A stretch of 64,000 nt of DNA from Planctomycetota bacterium (lineage in GTDB: Bacteria; Planctomycetota; Phycisphaerae; Phycisphaerales; SM1A02). Location of the stretch: assembly GCA_022568135.1 (NCBI GenBank), contig JADFFQ010000001.1, positions 62,001 through 126,000 of the forward strand. The letters are read 5' to 3'. Position 1 is the first letter of the stretch. Each line of letters starts with the position of its first letter. The position numbers and the translations under genes were made by a program. Positions 54,121-62,588 of the stretch are shown here, piece after piece. The notes below the pieces were generated by a model. It worked only from the letters and a program-made list of their open reading frames with translations. It had not been told where the DNA came from and ran no database searches.

Positions 54121-54461
54121 CTACAGCAGCGAGGGGCAAATGAGCCACAGGTTCGTTCTTAGACCTGCCTCAGCCGCCGCAAATCGGCCAAAATTGTGCT
54201 TGCATATGGAAGCGGCACCCTGTAGACTCTGGCTGACACACCGGGGCGACTGATTGCGCCGGGTGAAATTGCAAAGTTGACCGACCCGCTCAACATCAAT
54301 AACCTCCAGGGCCTTTTCAACCCCCGGGACTTCATCAACAATCTGACTTTCCAATCGAACAGCGCTTCATCGTGAAGCGTTGGGCACGGATCGTCGGCCG
54401 TTTGCCCTTGGTCGGAATGACGGACAGACCCCGAGAGCGGTAATCCATGCACACGAGGTGA
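54121..54461. other. Non-coding interval before the FkbM gene
   Basis: No coding frame is convincing here. It is likely a promoter region for the plus-strand FkbM gene; no clear operator or repeat was seen. Confidence 0.3.
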
Positions 54462-55400
54462 ATGATGCCGACCTGGCGTGCGCGGATCAATCAGTTGCTC
54501 AGCGTCCTTGGCATACAGATCGTCCGAACGGGAACGATTCGGGAGCTGTCGAAGGCGGCGCAGGCGGCGCTAGAAGCGCTAGAGGAGAGACGCATCCACG
54601 ATAGGAAACGCGTTATCACGGAGGTGCTCAAGAGAGGAGGAAGGGGGAATTCCTATCGATGCATCATGAATCGCCAGCTGGTCTTGTTCCCCGGGGACAG
54701 CCTGATGATGTTCGATCATTGCCTCCACCCTGGGGAGAACGAACCGTTGACCTACCTTGTAGAAACGCGACATTTGGACTGGGTGTGCTCCCGACTTTCC
54801 GAGGGAGATGTGGCTGTTGATGTGGGCGCGTCCGGGGGGATCCTGTCGCTTAGCTTCTCCATGGCCGTGGGCTCTCAGGGCAGGGTGTACACATTCGAGC
54901 CGGCGAATCGGGCGTTCGGGCTACTCCAAGATCTCATCGCTCTGAATGAAATCGACAACATCGTCCCCGAGAAGACAGCGATCTCCAACAGGACTGGCTC
55001 CGTCAATTTTGCTGAGTACAAGTTCGACATCGGCGACGAAATTGGGTGGAGGCCCGAGGCGTCTGCAATTGAGTCGAAGAACATCGACCAGGCCAAGGCT
55101 TTGACCTATCCGGTCCCAGTGACGACCCTGGACGAATACTTTGGACATCATCCCGACCGACAGAAGATCCGCGTCGTCAAGATTGATGTAGAAGGATTCG
55201 AGCTAGAGGTCCTTGAAGGCTCGGAAACCCTTATAGAAGAAATCAGGCCCGACTTCTGTATCGACATCCACCCCAAGATCGACGGTAATGGCACAACGGA
55301 GGAGGCGGTGAGAAACCTGCTGTCCGGATTTGGGTACCAGTTTGACCAGTTGGATCATGTATTGGTCGCATTTCAGAGGAACCTCTCACTCACCATATGA
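54462..55400 (+). CDS. FkbM-family SAM methyltransferase 1
   Basis: 312 aa, ATG with GAGGT upstream. After a helical N-terminus comes the FkbM Rossmann core: VAVDVGASGGILSLSFSMAV (motif I, ~residue 112), YTFEPANRAFGLLQDLIALN, VTTLDEYF and VVKIDVEGFELEVLEGSETL, ending with the conserved PDFCIDIHP. FkbM enzymes O-methylate sugars or polyketides. Here methylation of a surface glycan is likely from context. It stands alone on the plus strand, away from the second FkbM gene at 61281-62468. Confidence 0.88.
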   Translation: MMPTWRARINQLLSVLGIQIVRTGTIRELSKAAQAALEALEERRIHDRKRVITEVLKRGGRGNSYRCIMNRQLVLFPGDSLMMFDHCLHPGENEPLTYLVETRHLDWVCSRLSEGDVAVDVGASGGILSLSFSMAVGSQGRVYTFEPANRAFGLLQDLIALNEIDNIVPEKTAISNRTGSVNFAEYKFDIGDEIGWRPEASAIESKNIDQAKALTYPVPVTTLDEYFGHHPDRQKIRVVKIDVEGFELEVLEGSETLIEEIRPDFCIDIHPKIDGNGTTEEAVRNLLSGFGYQFDQLDHVLVAFQRNLSLTI

Positions 55401-55614
55401 GACCTGCGGAACCGATGGTCTATATGAGCTTTCAGAATCGAACTTGCCCTGTTGACAAAAACCACCGGCCGATACAATCATTAGAACAATAGCTCTCGGG
55501 CCGGTCAACATAATGAATGAATGCGTGGATCGCGGGCCGGGGCAGACAAAGAACAACCGCCGGCTAGGAGGAAGCCGGAGGTGTGGCGGTTCATGACAGA
55601 TTCGAGAGCGATCG

Positions 55615-55715
55615 TTACTGGCACGGCCCCCAGTTGGCCAGCAGCGTACGGAGGTCGAGGATGCCGACGTTGCCGTCGCCGGAAGCCGTCAAGGCCCGAA
55701 TCCTGGGTATCGTCG
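55615..55715 (-). pseudogene. Decayed C-terminus of an exported dockerin-like protein
   Basis: Minus-strand reading gives ASGDGNVGILDLRTLLANWG then PCQ and stop. GDGNVGILDL...LLANWGPC is the usual C-terminal calcium-loop plus WGPC ending of exported proteins in Phycisphaerae. The rest of the gene is missing. The 55401-55614 interval holds nothing clear. Confidence 0.55.
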
Positions 55716-55719
55716 AAGG

Positions 55720-55890
55720 AGGAGATCCTCGTGCGCCCAAGGATCTCAATATCTTCCCGGACAACGATTGGTTCGACAGCTTTCTGCTCGCGTGTCGAAA
55801 CGTGTCATCCAACGACAGGCTACTCCACCAGCGGTGGGGGAAAGTGATCAAAGTTGGTAACGCGAGAGATCTCGACAGATCGAAAGTCCA
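55720..55890. repeat. Dispersed 170-bp repeat, copy 1
   Basis: Matches 61181-61350 over its whole length and 59237-59311 over its first third. The right part (55820-55890), read on the minus strand, encodes DFRSVEISRVTNFDHFPPPL and VE-stop, the same C-terminus as the FkbM gene at 61281-62468, so it is a 3' gene-end duplicate. The left part has an open plus-strand frame (FPDNDWFDSFLLA) kept in all three copies. Confidence 0.8.
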
Positions 55891-55928
55891 CCAAGCTCCG
55901 CCCCAGCAGGCTTCTTCACTCCGCTCAG

Positions 55929-56831
55929 CTATCGGAGGTAGTCCCGCTCCAGGACCATCTGAAGACCATCATGTAACGCAAACCGCGGCTTCCAGCCGGT
56001 TGTGTTGAGAAAACGCGATGAGTCGAGAACCTTGTACGAGGCGCCCTGGAAGCTCCCTTCGAGGTAGACGGGTTCGACCCGCCACCCGAGCACGTTGAGG
56101 ATGGCTTGGGCTACTTGTCCAATTGTGACCGGCTGGCTGGCGGCACAGTTGAGCACGGTATTATCAAAGCATTGATCGGCTGTCAAGATTGCGTCAATCT
56201 GATCTTCGACATACAGCGCTTCGCGGACGGTGTTCGGATTCCCCCACACCGAAAAGACGCTCTTCCCTTCCGCCTGTTCATAGATGGCCCGCTGAAGCAT
56301 CCCCCCGACGAAGTGACTACGGTCCGGCTCCTTGTGGCCATGCGGCCCGTACATCGTGGCCAGAACGCAGTGCAGGTAGTGCAGATGGTACTGCTGCGCG
56401 TACAGCCGTGAGCCTATGGCTAAGATCTCCTTGGCCAGCGCATAACCCTCCACCGAAGCGTGAACCGGTCCGCTGTGGAACGCAGATTCTGCGACCGCAG
56501 TGTCAGATTCCGGATAGCTGCATGAACTGCCCATGCTGATGAGCTTGGCCTGCGGCTGATATCGGCGCCAGGCCTCGAGGATATTCAGATGGATACGGCT
56601 GTTGACCGCCAGGAGGCGCCCCTGAATCTCGTACTGAACATGTCCCGTACGCTGATGCGTGACAACATGGAAAATGCGATCGACTTCGGGCGATTCGCGA
56701 AACACGCGGTGCACGGTCTCAAGATCGGTCAGGTCGCCATCCTGGCGCCCGATGGTGTGAAACTTCCGCCCGTGCCTCTCGAAATACTCGACAAGGTTGC
56801 GCCCGAGGAATCCGTCGGCACCGACGATCAG
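55929..56831 (-). CDS. NAD-dependent sugar epimerase/reductase (GDP-fucose synthase-like) with unclear start
   Basis: Extended short-chain dehydrogenase. The Rossmann start KNLIVGADGFLGRNLVEYF is in frame up to about 56831 but no ATG, GTG or TTG lies between it and a TAG at 56868; the first listed start would be CTG at 56831. GTG 56712 would remove the cofactor motif. A one-base shift in the AAAAA run at 56833-56837 would join a GTG at 56866. The rest is normal: SMGSSCSYPES, catalytic YALAKE, MYGPHGHKEPDRSHFVGGML and REALYVEDQIDAIL, resembling GDP-L-fucose synthase. About 300 aa. It makes a nucleotide sugar for the surface glycan. Confidence 0.7.
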   Translation of the reverse strand: MIVGADGFLGRNLVEYFERHGRKFHTIGRQDGDLTDLETVHRVFRESPEVDRIFHVVTHQRTGHVQYEIQGRLLAVNSRIHLNILEAWRRYQPQAKLISMGSSCSYPESDTAVAESAFHSGPVHASVEGYALAKEILAIGSRLYAQQYHLHYLHCVLATMYGPHGHKEPDRSHFVGGMLQRAIYEQAEGKSVFSVWGNPNTVREALYVEDQIDAILTADQCFDNTVLNCAASQPVTIGQVAQAILNVLGWRVEPVYLEGSFQGASYKVLDSSRFLNTTGWKPRFALHDGLQMVLERDYLR

Positions 56832-56838
56832 GTTTTTC

Positions 56839-57780
56839 TTACCGTCCCAATTCGTGACGATACCACTCTATTGTTGTTCGAAGACCGCTGGCCAGCGGCG
56901 TGAATTCTTCAATATCGTAATCTTCCATGAGCCGGGTGGGCGATGCTGGCCTCGAGACGATCTCGCTCACCGCCGCGCCACTGCTCAAAAGGGGCTTCTC
57001 AACGCCGGCCGCCCGCATCACCTCGCGAGCCAATTCGCCAATCGAGGTACTGGTCCCGGTGCAGAGATTATAGCTCCGATGCTCACCGCGCCGTTGGAGC
57101 GATTGAAGGAACACCTCGACGACATCGCCAACATAGATGAAGTCTCGCTCGACGTTCGGATTGCCCTTGATCTCGAACTCAGGCTGACCAGACAGCGCCC
57201 TGAGAATGAACGCCGGCGTCACGTGAGCCCGATTGACGTCGGTGCTGTCATAGGGGCCGTAGGGGTTGGAAAGGCGAAACGCCACGGTGTTGATGCCATA
57301 CTGCTGCTGGTAGAGCGCTGCGCACTGCTCGGCCCACCGCTTGGACCATCCGTAGAATGCCTCAGACCGGTTCGGCATTTGATTCAAATCAACCGGCACC
57401 CCGTCGTCAAAGAAATTGAGACTCGCCGGATAAACGGCCAGGCTGCTCGCCAGGCGAACCTCGTGGAGGTCACGCTCGGCGCAGAAATGATAGATCGCAG
57501 TCGCCAGCTCCACGTTTTTCAGCAGGATCTCGCTCTGACTGGATTTGAACTTCGACGAATCGTAACAGTGCGCGGCTAGGTTCACGACGACCACGTCGTT
57601 CGGTACATCGCTGATTTCGTGCAGCCGGTCCATGCCTAGCGACACGGCGCAACCCGAAATTGGGCATCCGGTTCTGTTGACCCCAATCACATGAATATCC
57701 CGATCGGCCAGCGCCTGGACAAAGTTGCGGCCGATGAATCCCGAGCCTCCGAATACGATCACGGTTTTCGGCAGCGGCAT
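56839..57780 (-). CDS. NAD-dependent epimerase/dehydratase
   Basis: 313 aa. Rossmann motif VIVFGGSGFIGRNFVQAL at the N-terminus, Ser in ASSLAVYP, catalytic YGWSK and the sugar-binding region NPYGPYDSTDVNRAHVTPAF. Typical of extended SDR nucleotide-sugar epimerases or reductases. It follows the C-methyltransferase with 27 bp spacing and precedes the next epimerase with almost none, so the three form an operon making a modified deoxysugar. Confidence 0.88.
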   Translation of the reverse strand: MPLPKTVIVFGGSGFIGRNFVQALADRDIHVIGVNRTGCPISGCAVSLGMDRLHEISDVPNDVVVVNLAAHCYDSSKFKSSQSEILLKNVELATAIYHFCAERDLHEVRLASSLAVYPASLNFFDDGVPVDLNQMPNRSEAFYGWSKRWAEQCAALYQQQYGINTVAFRLSNPYGPYDSTDVNRAHVTPAFILRALSGQPEFEIKGNPNVERDFIYVGDVVEVFLQSLQRRGEHRSYNLCTGTSTSIGELAREVMRAAGVEKPLLSSGAAVSEIVSRPASPTRLMEDYDIEEFTPLASGLRTTIEWYRHELGR

Positions 57781-57807
57781 GGCGATATCAATCCTCCAAC
57801 GCGAGTA

Positions 57808-59082
57808 TCATCGCGCTACCAGGACCGGCGCCGCGGGCAGATCCGCCCCCGTAATGAGCCTCAGTTCGGGGATGGGCACAACGAACTCCCCGCCAGACTC
57901 GAGATAAGTTCTTTCCTTCTCGATGAATTCTTCGAGGAAGTTCCAGGCCAGCATGAGATAGGCGTCGGGTCGCTCCGACGCACGTTCATCCACAATGGGG
58001 ATTCGTGTGCCAGGAATCAGGTACCCGATTTTCATCGGATTCTTCTCGACCGCCTTCTGCACCAATCGCGTTCGAATGCCGAATGAGTTGAGAAGCGTCG
58101 CGCCTTTGGCAGGGGCTCCGTAGGCGAAAACGGTCTTGCCCTCATCAGCATAGCGATTCAATCGCCCAAGCAGCTTGTCGCGAAGCTGCCACACCTGCCG
58201 AGCAAAATCCTGGTAGGTCTCGAATCGGCCGTAGTGCCGCTCCTCTTCCATCCGGTGAAACGCCTCAACCTGCGGCTCAACCCGATGCGCCCCGGGCTTG
58301 CCCACATGAACCTCGAGTGATCCTCCGTGAATCGGCTGGAGGTCCACATCAAATACTTCCAGGCCATGCTGCTTGAGGAGTGCTTCGAGCGACCGTAGGG
58401 TGTAGTAACACAAGTGCTCGTGATAGATCTGGTCGAACGCCAGGTTGTCGAGCATTCCGCCCAGATAGATCGCCTGTACACACAAGACCCCATCGTCGGT
58501 GAGAAGCCTAGCCACGCCGCGGACCACGCTGTGAAGCTCCTCCAAGTGGAAGAAGACGCCGGCGGCTGTGATCAACCTGGCATGGCCTTCCTTTCCAACG
58601 ATTTCGTCGGCCGTCTCCTCGTTGAAGAACTGGTTCCAGGTGCGGATGCCGTTCTCGTTGGCGATCTCGGCGATATTCGCCGCCGCCTCCACCCCAAGCA
58701 CGCGGATAGAAAACGGCCGGTAGCCGGCAAGCCATGTCCCGTCGTTGCTCCCAATATCAACCACCAGATCGCTGCGGGTCAGCTCGTAGCGGTGCACCAA
58801 CCGGGCGGCCGTGTCATGGAAATGCTTCACCAGCGTTCTGGTGGTGCCTGACACGTACGGGTACTCGGCGAACATCTGTTCTTTGGGAATCGTGTGGTCG
58901 ATCTGGACCAGGGTGCAGTCGTGGCAGAAGCCCACGCGCAAGGGATAGCAGGGCTCTTGTATGGCTGCCTCAGTCGCAGCAATGAGCCGATTGCAATGCG
59001 GCTGTTCACCAAGGTCAAGAAAGAGCTCGACGTTCAAGGAGCCACAGCGACGACAGGCCATGCGAAACGCCTGCCGGTCCAT
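57808..59082 (-). CDS. Sugar C-methyltransferase
   Basis: Start at 59082 (MDRQAFRMACRRCGSLNVEL, GGAG upstream) is preferred; 59109 is possible. The ~424-aa protein has the three modules of TylCIII/NovU-type C-methyltransferases: an N-terminal zinc-binding domain (CRRCGS... GEQPHCNRL... FCHDC), a central SAM domain (LVVDIGSNDGTWLAGYRPFS, LGVEAAANIAEIANENGI, FFHLEELHSVVRGVARLLTD), and a C-terminal domain (VFAYGAPAKGATLLNSFGI). It puts a methyl group on a carbon of a dTDP- or CDP-keto-sugar. Its 5' end is duplicated at 53392-53584. Confidence 0.9.
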   Translation of the reverse strand: MDRQAFRMACRRCGSLNVELFLDLGEQPHCNRLIAATEAAIQEPCYPLRVGFCHDCTLVQIDHTIPKEQMFAEYPYVSGTTRTLVKHFHDTAARLVHRYELTRSDLVVDIGSNDGTWLAGYRPFSIRVLGVEAAANIAEIANENGIRTWNQFFNEETADEIVGKEGHARLITAAGVFFHLEELHSVVRGVARLLTDDGVLCVQAIYLGGMLDNLAFDQIYHEHLCYYTLRSLEALLKQHGLEVFDVDLQPIHGGSLEVHVGKPGAHRVEPQVEAFHRMEEERHYGRFETYQDFARQVWQLRDKLLGRLNRYADEGKTVFAYGAPAKGATLLNSFGIRTRLVQKAVEKNPMKIGYLIPGTRIPIVDERASERPDAYLMLAWNFLEEFIEKERTYLESGGEFVVPIPELRLITGADLPAAPVLVAR

Positions 59083-59208
59083 GGAAATCTCCGAGCCGAA
59101 ACGGGTCATAAGACCCCGAAGAATACTCGACGCATGGTCAACCGTCAACCACCTGCCAGCATGAGTCAACGGACTCCGCACGATGGGCATGGCAAGACTG
59201 CATCAGGT

Positions 59209-59311
59209 GAATCGCCAAAGCATAAGCGAGCGGGCAAGGAGATCCTCGTGCGCCCAAGGATCTCAATATCTTCCCGGCCGACGACTGGTTCGATGGCTTT
59301 CTGCTCGCGCC
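59209..59311. repeat. Dispersed repeat, copy 2 (left part only)
   Basis: GAATCGCCAAAGCATAAGCG onwards matches 61153-61255, and the GGAGATCCTCGTGCGCCCAA stretch also matches 55720-55790. It stops after CTGCTCGCG, where other sequence (GACCATCCGATCC...) begins. Confidence 0.75.
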
Positions 59312-59353
59312 GCTACGACGGGGACCGCGACCATCCGATCCTGCCTGACTATC

Positions 59354-60457
59354 TCAACGAGCACATGGCCGAACTGGCCGAGCAACTGATACCACTGCTC
59401 CGGCGGGTGCGAGCTCTTTCAATATTGTATCGATTTTGTCTTGAATCATGGACGAGAATCCATGCATCGAATTCACATACTGAGGGACAGTATCGTGATA
59501 GCGCAAAGTGTCGCTCGAAATTGCGTCGCGAAGCGTTAAGTAGATTTGATGGCACTTCTTGCAAATCTCTGCGTGATCGGCAAGCACCTCTGGGACTTCG
59601 TCGTGGCAAATCGTGCTTCGCTGATTCTCTTCGCACAGCATCGTGTTCGGTAAATTGAAGTCGATATCGAGTATGGCACCCAGCGTGATGAAGGTCTGCG
59701 GCTTGAGATCTTCAAGAAACAGGAAGTAAGCATTTGGAAATGACTGGAACATATCGATTTGGATCTTAATGGTAGTGAGCCAACACACAATAAGCTCCGC
59801 GGGGCTCTTATCTTGAAACATCTTGAACATCGACCATAACGCCTCCATTGGCCTCCGGACGATTAGAAAGTAGTGTGAAAAGAAAAAGTACTTTGCTTGA
59901 AACTCAAAGCACACTTCTTGAAACGATTTGTCGCCGATTTTGCCATGAGGCCCGAAGGCAATTTTTTCACCGACGTAACGATAATTCTGCGACATCCTCT
60001 GCAAAAACTGTAATCCCCCTTCCGCTTCAGTCGGGGCAAGCGAAACGTACGTTCCCTTTCCGCGACGATTATTGAAAGTGAGATGTTGTCGATTGAAATC
60101 TTCGGCAAACTTCGGGCGATCGTGGTGCAGGTAGATGCTTGCCTCGCCCAGCACGAGAACATCCCGGCAATGGTTGAAACAATCACACATAATAGACGTT
60201 CCAGACCGGGCACAAGCAACGATAAAAATGCCCACATCGTTCAGGGCCTGTAATGACTCGTTGTCCAATTGACATGTCGCATCGTGCACCTTTTGCTTCA
60301 GTTCTTCAGTCTTATCTCGGTTGTGGCTGATAATCTCTTCCAATTGCTCGTCTTTGGCAGCAGACTCACGCAACAGGTCCTGATAGCCAGGGTCAATACT
60401 CCGAATGAACGTGCGAATCCTGCTGGGTATCAGTCGCCGCATCATTGTGCCAATCAT
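59354..60457 (-). CDS. Sulfotransferase-like protein
   Basis: 367 aa. A helical N-terminus (residues ~25-70) precedes the P-loop-like PAPS site: GIFIVACARSGTSIMCDCFN (~residue 78). A second motif region YFLIVRRPMEALWSMFKMFQ gives the 3'-phosphate-binding Arg/Ser of sulfotransferases. The final ~20 residues (AGAVVSVARPVRPCAR) run into unrelated sequence, so the true C-terminus may be truncated. Base composition is visibly lower in GC than its neighbours, a sign of separate origin. It probably sulfates the surface polysaccharide. Confidence 0.75.
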   Translation of the reverse strand: MIGTMMRRLIPSRIRTFIRSIDPGYQDLLRESAAKDEQLEEIISHNRDKTEELKQKVHDATCQLDNESLQALNDVGIFIVACARSGTSIMCDCFNHCRDVLVLGEASIYLHHDRPKFAEDFNRQHLTFNNRRGKGTYVSLAPTEAEGGLQFLQRMSQNYRYVGEKIAFGPHGKIGDKSFQEVCFEFQAKYFFFSHYFLIVRRPMEALWSMFKMFQDKSPAELIVCWLTTIKIQIDMFQSFPNAYFLFLEDLKPQTFITLGAILDIDFNLPNTMLCEENQRSTICHDEVPEVLADHAEICKKCHQIYLTLRDAISSDTLRYHDTVPQYVNSMHGFSSMIQDKIDTILKELAPAGAVVSVARPVRPCAR

Positions 60458-60766
60458 GCTTGGTCCCCTTGATGGAGGGTCGTCCTCAAGTTTTGCATAC
60501 GCTCGCCAACGGCAACGGAGAAGCGCACACGTCGTACAGCAAGTTCACGTCGTTCCCGACACCGCACTCGAGGTCTCGAAGCTTTGGACGAAGGCCGGAT
60601 TGGAGCACGCCTTCACACATGCCTTCTTGTCTCGAGGTTCTGCTGTCCCGTCTAGTGTAGCGGAACAGAATTTCTGACGGTCTTTCGATTTTCTGGGAAT
60701 TTTGTGGCCGTCGGTGGGCTCTTGCGTGCAGAAGCGGAGGAGCCAGCCACGCGACGTGTCTGTGCG
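60458..60766. other. Non-coding interval upstream of the sulfotransferase
   Basis: No convincing gene. It probably contains the sulfotransferase promoter on the minus strand. Confidence 0.3.
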
Positions 60767-60969
60767 GTGACAGTGACCGACGACGAACGGAAACTTTTGG
60801 AGCGATGGGCGCGGGGACGGCGAATGCCGGTCCGGCTCATGCAGCGAGCCAAGATCGTCTTGTTGGCAGCCCAGGGGATGGAGAACCTTCCGAGCGCTGC
60901 CGAACTGGGCACCACCCCGAAGACGGTCGGACGCGGCCACACGCGGCTGGTCGGGCAGCGGCGCGGATG
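60767..60969 (+). pseudogene. N-terminal fragment of an IS630-type transposase
   Basis: VTVTDDERKLLERWARGRRM then RLMQRAKIVLLAAQGMENLP and LGTTPKTVGR is the helix-turn-helix start of IS630-family transposases (normally ~350 aa with a DDE domain). It stops after ~65 codons; no DDE part follows. Confidence 0.65.
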
Positions 60970-60984
60970 AGCGAAGCCGTGCGG

Positions 60985-61117
60985 ATCCACCCAGATACCC
61001 CACGACCACCAGCTCGACGGTGCTGCAATGCCCATCGCGATCGACGGGACGCGGCTCTTCCGCCTCGGTAAGGAACAATGCTGCCAGCTCATCGAATGGA
61101 TCAACGGTCTGGGTCAT
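60985..61117 (-). pseudogene. N-terminal remnant of an unknown conserved protein
   Basis: MTQTVDPFDELAALFLTEAE then STVELVVVGYLGG resembles the start of a large planctomycete protein family (an N-terminal PFDELAALFL followed by a beta strand VELLVVGHLP). It breaks off at the IS630 fragment, which lies head-on to it. Confidence 0.35.
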
Positions 61118-61152
61118 CGGAGATCCTGTGGCTTGGGAAGGATCAGCACGCT

Positions 61153-61350
61153 GAATTGCCAAAGCATAAGCGAGCGGACAAGGAGATCCTCGTGCGCCCA
61201 AGGATCTCGAGGCCTTCCCGGACGACGACTGGTTCGACAGCTTTCTGCTCGCACCTCGAAACGTGTCACCCAACGACAGGCTACTCCACCAGCGGTGGGG
61301 GAACGTCATCAAAGTTGGTAACGCGAGAGATCTCGACAGATCGAAAGTCC
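61153..61350. repeat. Dispersed repeat, copy 3
   Basis: The left part matches copy 2 and the whole right part matches copy 1 (55720-55890). Bases 61281-61350 are the 3' end of the FkbM gene on the minus strand, so this copy is probably the parent of the gene-end duplicate. Confidence 0.8.
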
Positions 61351-62468
61351 AATGTGCCGTCCCGCGTTCCGTTGAGGAATCGAAAGTAAATGTTCAGCGC
61401 GTGCTCACTGTGTAATGCGATGACCCACTGCCGATAGGACGTGGAAATAAAATACGTGTTGGTGTGATACCGAAAGATCGGCCGGCCATCCGCCTCAACC
61501 CCGGTCATCACTTCATTGTCCGTGCCATCCGCGCTGAAATCCAGCTCGATAAGAAAGCGGCCCGGCCCCAGACGTATCTGCTCCGCCAATTCTCGCGATC
61601 CATCCGCAGCAACCTTAAATGCTCTGCCTGGGATCGTCATCACCGCCTCACGCTGCAGCGGCGGAGCATACGGCGTCTGGTCAATCCGACTTTCGTGAAT
61701 AAACAGGATGTTAGCGACCGCTGTCCCCGGCGAAAAATCGCTTTCTGACCGTATCGTTCGATACGTCAAAAGATCAACTGCGATATAGCCAACGCTACAA
61801 ATAAGATCATGACAGCGCATATCACTCGGCTGTTGCTCAAGGATCAGGTGGGGCCGCGTATTCTCAAGAAGCTTGGGCATCCCACACAGCGCCTCATACT
61901 CCGTGCCCTCAATATCCATCTTGATCAGATCGGGTACCAGCCCAGAGTGGGCGACGAAGTCGTCAAGGGCAATTGTCTTGATCAGGTCGTACTCGCGGCC
62001 TGGCGTATTCGAGGCAATCAGCGAATCATTGAGTTGAGCTCCCGCGTAGATCTTCACCACCTCATACGACGTGTGGTACACGGCGCAGTGGAAGACCTGC
62101 ACATTCGTACAACCGTTGCGGCACAAGTTATACTGGCACTTATCGACAATGCGCCGGCTCGCCTCAAAGGCACAGACAACCCCACGCGGCCCGACTAACC
62201 GCGACATCAGTAACGACAATGCGCCGGCATTGGCCCCAACGTCCCAAACAACGTCGCCGGGCCGACACAGATCGCGCAGCGCATTGAGAACATTCGGCTC
62301 GCAATAATTCCAGTCGTACCAAAATGCAATCGGAAGCGTCTCGGGTTCGGGAAGCTCCAACTGGCGCTTCAGCTTCTCGACGCGGCTCTGCAGGGCGTGC
62401 AGTCCTAGCGCCTTTTTGACGTGTCGGCGAATCGTTGTCGGAATCAGTTTTCGTACATCAAGGCGCAT
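61281..62468 (-). CDS. FkbM-family SAM methyltransferase 2 with C-terminal beta domain
   Basis: Start at 62468 has AAGGAG upstream (an earlier in-frame ATG lacks it). The 395-aa protein has a helical leader (RRHVKKALGLHALQSRVEKL), the FkbM core (DVVWDVGANAGALSLLMSRL, VCAFEASRRIVDKCQYNLCR, TIALDDFVAHSG, LIKMDIEGTEYEALCGMPKL) and an added ~130-residue beta-rich C-terminal domain (FLIELDFSADGTDNEVMTGV... LNIYFRFLNGTRDG) that may bind carbohydrate. The last 23 codons lie in the dispersed repeat. Likely methylates a surface glycan. Confidence 0.88.
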   Translation of the reverse strand: MRLDVRKLIPTTIRRHVKKALGLHALQSRVEKLKRQLELPEPETLPIAFWYDWNYCEPNVLNALRDLCRPGDVVWDVGANAGALSLLMSRLVGPRGVVCAFEASRRIVDKCQYNLCRNGCTNVQVFHCAVYHTSYEVVKIYAGAQLNDSLIASNTPGREYDLIKTIALDDFVAHSGLVPDLIKMDIEGTEYEALCGMPKLLENTRPHLILEQQPSDMRCHDLICSVGYIAVDLLTYRTIRSESDFSPGTAVANILFIHESRIDQTPYAPPLQREAVMTIPGRAFKVAADGSRELAEQIRLGPGRFLIELDFSADGTDNEVMTGVEADGRPIFRYHTNTYFISTSYRQWVIALHSEHALNIYFRFLNGTRDGTLDFRSVEISRVTNFDDVPPPLVE

Positions 62469-62588
62469 TGCCCATGACTCCTTGGGGAAATGAGGCCAAC
62501 ACTGAAAGCTCACGGAGCCGCTGTGCCGTCATCATCGTCCAAACCAGAGGCCGATGGCCCGGGACCCGTCGGCCGACCGAGCCGAAGG

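Noticed and set aside
54121-54354. Minus-strand ORF before the FkbM gene
   Set aside because: No start signal, no homology and unlikely composition.
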